DNA from: Lamellibrachia columna
Lineage: Eukaryota > Annelida > Polychaeta > Sabellida > Siboglinidae
Reading direction: 5' to 3'
Assembly: GCA_963662155.1 (NCBI GenBank)
Contig: OY759274.1
Coordinates: forward strand, 44,027,386 to 44,091,385
DNA length: 64,000 nucleotides
Both the position numbers and the translations under genes were made by a program. Positions 62,054 through 64,000 of the stretch are shown here, piece by piece. The notes beneath the pieces were generated by a model. The model did not search any database and was not told where the DNA came from. It worked only from the letters and a program-made list of their open reading frames with translations. The stretch's first letter is position 1. Each line of letters begins with the position of its first letter.

Positions 62054-62754
62054 AACGCTGATTTTTCAGTTGCTGTGTTAATCAATGAGATTGCTCGCTG
62101 GTCGGACAGGTATTGATTGGATTTTTTTGGAAACGCGCTTTAAAGTTTATTCACGGGCGCGCCGCAGCCATCAGCCAACTGTTATATTAGAAATTGTTAC
62201 TCCTTCATCTAGCCAAAATAATGTTGAGATAGCAGACGGAACCGCATATCATCATGTCCATCAAATCAAAGTAAAGTTGCTATTCACATTGAAATTTTAG
62301 CTTCATAATAATAATAAATCGCCTTGACAAAAGGAAATTGAAACAAAAGAAGTAAATGGATACAATAGGCTAAAACGGTTATAGTAGTGGTATGACTGCA
62401 TCGGTTGGGGCGATATATGAGAACAATATTCATAGCATATCAATAGAATAAAAAATAATATTACAAAATGGGGCATCTTACCATATGGGTAGGCCTGTTA
62501 CACCACGATAGGAACCTCAACTAAAATGGCTACAACTTTTTTCAGACACTAGGTATGTCACAAATGTCATCACACGGAATGCACCAAAGATAGTGAACTA
62601 AAATCGTTCATAGTACATGGACGTTATGCACCCAAATGATTCTATCCCCCATACGCTGTCAACTTACCCTGGACGTCTTACCCCACCCTACTCAAAGTGG
62701 AAACCGCAGCAGCATAGCACCTGTAATGAATACCGCATTACGGTATTTCGTTTA

Positions 62755-63095
62755 TCACGTCATCCATTTCGCAAACTTCCACTTCCCCCGCCAGGTACGA
62801 CGGTATACGTCTTCCGGCATTTCCCGAAAAGCTTTGTGTGTCGTTTCTTTTAGGCTTTCTCGCTTCCTTTTTTCAGATGGCTTCCAGTACCATGCCTGCT
62901 TTATTGTGTTTGTTGACGGCATTCTAACAACATGTCCCAAATATTTCCATATCGTTTTCAACAATATTGACTTGATTGTCTCTGAACTTGCGCTTTTAAA
63001 GACTTCCTCTTTGATAAATAATTCTTTCGAATTGATGGTTTGTAGTCGGCGCAAGCGCGCGCGTGTGTGTGTGCGTGCGTGCGTGCGTGTGTGTA
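62755..63095 (-). mobile_element. LINE C-terminal remnant, second copy
   Basis: Same as 32,080-32,420, with a few substitutions (YRRTWRGKWKF for YRRTWRRKWKF). Confidence 0.6.
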
Positions 63096-63216
63096 TTATA
63101 TATACTATAAAGTAGTTTGTGTCCATTTGTATGTCTGTTGGTACAAATCTTCGTTAGTTTCGCATGTATGGGGCTAACATTTTGTAGGTGTTTTTTATCG
63201 GGATGATTTGTGCATC

Positions 63217-63318
63217 ACCGAGAGTACTCACCGAGAGTACTCACCGAGAGTACTCACCGAGAGTACTCACCGAGAGTACTCACCGAGAGTACTCACCGAG
63301 AGTACTCACCGAGAATCC
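63217..63318. repeat. 13-bp tandem repeat, 7 copies plus partial
   Basis: Units of ACCGAGAGTACTC; one unit more than in copy 1. Confidence 0.97.
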
Positions 63319-63369
63319 TGCCTGTAATCTTCCCTCGCGTCGACAGTAGCGCCGTGGACTTAAAAACCA

Positions 63370-63555
63370 GAATAATGACGGCTGATCGATAGTGCATCGG
63401 AAGCACTATGTTATTATTTCGTCTGTGATCTCGCCATATGACTACGTTCAACAGGTTGGAGAAGATCTTGTGTTGTGTATAGTTTACCTCACCTTGTCTA
63501 TACTCCCGTTAACTACTCATTGGCCATGAGATGATGAATCTAACAACCACGTGCA
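63370..63555 (-). pseudogene. Orphan receptor 5' flank, second copy
   Basis: As 32,690-32,870. No receptor coding sequence is attached. Confidence 0.6.
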
Positions 63556-64000
63556 TCTCATATGCTCAAAGGTCAGGTCTTCCATGCTAGATGCAAGTTC
63601 GTACAGGTTATGTGACGTAGGAAGTGACCATTAACTATGCGACGCCCGGACACAGATGAAACAAAAGAGACATAATGCCAAACAAACAAAAATACAACAA
63701 TAAATTGCTGTCGAACCAACAAAGAGATTTAATTCATTGAATTGGGCGAGAATATGGAAAATGGAACAAAGAAATCTACCGAATCCAAATGTGAAATTGC
63801 TGACGAAGAGGTAAGGAAATCAGTAAGACAATACAAGTCAAAATACACGCATTTTGAAATGTAAAATGGTTGCCAATTCAACAGAGCACGTATGTTCAGC
63901 GTGAACGCCGCTTGCCGGGAGGTGTCGTGCCAAGCTCCCATTACAATAATATAATAATAATATAATAATGTTTTATTTCAGGCAAGAGCCCATCATATTA

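Larger units (their letters stand above)
61752..64000. repeat. Direct segmental duplication, copy 2 (continues beyond window)
   Basis: Partner of 31,089-33,284. The window stops at GCCCATCATATTA, the point where copy 1 enters its (TA)n array. Confidence 0.95.

Overview
The window looks like nuclear DNA of an invertebrate animal, most probably a marine lophotrochozoan such as a mollusc. There are no operons or bacterial signals. The DNA is AT-rich, dense in non-LTR retrotransposons of CR1, L2-like, RTE-like and jockey-like types, and contains long (TA)n arrays, a tRNA-derived SINE and small DNA transposons. The organism call is an inference from element families; no species can be named.

The only two genes that look alive are intronless rhodopsin-class GPCRs: copy A (22,058-23,713, minus, 551 aa) and copy B (59,822-61,501, plus, 559 aa). 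Both have a signal peptide, a glutamine-rich stretch, a furin-like basic site, a Ser/Thr-rich ectodomain of about 150 residues and seven transmembrane helices. They sit in the arms of a large inverted duplication (21,804-29,962 against 54,785-61,752). At least five more copies are broken: 375-655, 4,470-4,985, 25,528-26,575, 43,893-44,246 and 53,150-53,490. Two further sites (about 32,690 and 63,370) look like 5' flanks without a gene. The window is therefore a birth-and-death cluster of one receptor family.

Region by region: 1-5,450 holds repeats, receptor fragments and an L2-like LINE, and is directly duplicated at 49,050-53,966. 5,190-7,085 holds a LINE with an inverted 5' part and a perfect 64-bp inverted repeat. 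7,088-21,418 is almost continuous LINE sequence: two CR1 elements head to head, an RTE-like RT, and a long element starting with a YY1-like motif and a 2A-like NPGP motif. 21,419-30,000 is a (TA)n array and inverted arm 1 with receptor A. 31,089-33,284 is a segment repeated directly at 61,752-64,000. 33,690-39,970 is three LINEs. 39,985-43,600 is a tandem pair of related segments, one carrying a SINE. 43,640-46,000 is a receptor tail cut by a LINE. 46,005-48,990 is a dead gene for a PIN-like nuclease with a cysteine-rich tail, flanked by inverted arms of about 500 bp. 54,785-64,000 is inverted arm 2 with receptor B and the second direct copy.

Because so much is duplicated, pairs of copies can be compared as filled and empty sites. 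This gives clean insertion calls for a Harbinger-like MITE, a piggyBac-like MITE and the SINE, and shows several tandem arrays that expanded in only one of two sister copies. All identities were judged by eye.
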